Shown here: one piece after another, positions 6,565 to 6,565 of the stretch
Numbering within the stretch: the first letter of the stretch is position 1
Layout of the letters: each line of letters starts with the position of its first letter
From: an uncultured Chlamydiaceae bacterium
GTDB lineage: Bacteria; Chlamydiota; Chlamydiia; Chlamydiales; Parachlamydiaceae
Reading direction: 5' to 3'
Length of the DNA stretch: 6,565 nt
Assembly: GCA_945957185.1 (NCBI GenBank)
Contig: CAMFKA010000122.1
Location: forward strand, 1-6,565
The notes under the pieces: model-generated
Database searches by the model: none
What the model was told of the DNA's origin: nothing
Seen by the model: the letters and a program-made list of their open reading frames with translations, nothing else
Made by a program: the position numbers and the translations under genes

Positions 6565-6565
6565 T

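Overview
The window is a stretch of bacterial chromosome, almost certainly a whole short contig of a draft assembly. It carries six genes, all on the + strand. Bases 1-48 are not biological: they are a leftover Illumina Nextera/Tn5 library adapter, with the tail of the P7 oligo, an 8-base index, the read-2 adapter and the 19-bp Tn5 mosaic end. The biological sequence starts at 49.

Layout. 49-2090: the C-terminal part of mfd (transcription-repair coupling factor), cut at its 5' side by the adapter junction. 2122-5411: a tight three-gene operon for a 2-oxoacid dehydrogenase complex of the branched-chain type, with E1 alpha (2122-3216), E1 beta (3226-4200) and lipoyl-bearing E2 (4209-5411). The gaps are 8-9 bases and the stop codons lie in or next to the next gene's Shine-Dalgarno. 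5412-5488: an AT-rich leader with an 8-bp inverted repeat and a textbook Shine-Dalgarno. 5489-5713: a small unrecognised protein of 74 residues with one predicted membrane helix. 5723-6484: an atypical short-chain dehydrogenase/reductase of the YeeZ-like type. 6485-6565: non-coding sequence ending in a perfect GC-rich hairpin at the last base.

How the genes work together. E1 alpha and E1 beta form the ThDP-dependent heterotetramer that decarboxylates a 2-oxoacid. E2 takes the acyl group on its lipoyl lysine and passes it to CoA. The E3 subunit (dihydrolipoamide dehydrogenase) needed to close the cycle is not in the window and must be supplied from elsewhere. Mfd is functionally unrelated and simply lies upstream. 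The small membrane protein and the SDR sit in the same direction with short gaps and may share a transcript, but no functional link to the dehydrogenase can be shown.

Organism. Codon composition is moderate and Shine-Dalgarno sequences are clear, so this is a bacterium. The Mfd helicase motif VI (GRVGRWNRRAYAYF) and the E2 segment around FSYFEQAD remind me of sequences from Chlamydiota and other amoeba-associated bacteria. That is recall without a search, so the placement is tentative. I found no convincing undescribed system. The most solid unusual observation is the adapter and its effect on the mfd annotation; the most open biological item is the 74-residue membrane protein with its structured leader.
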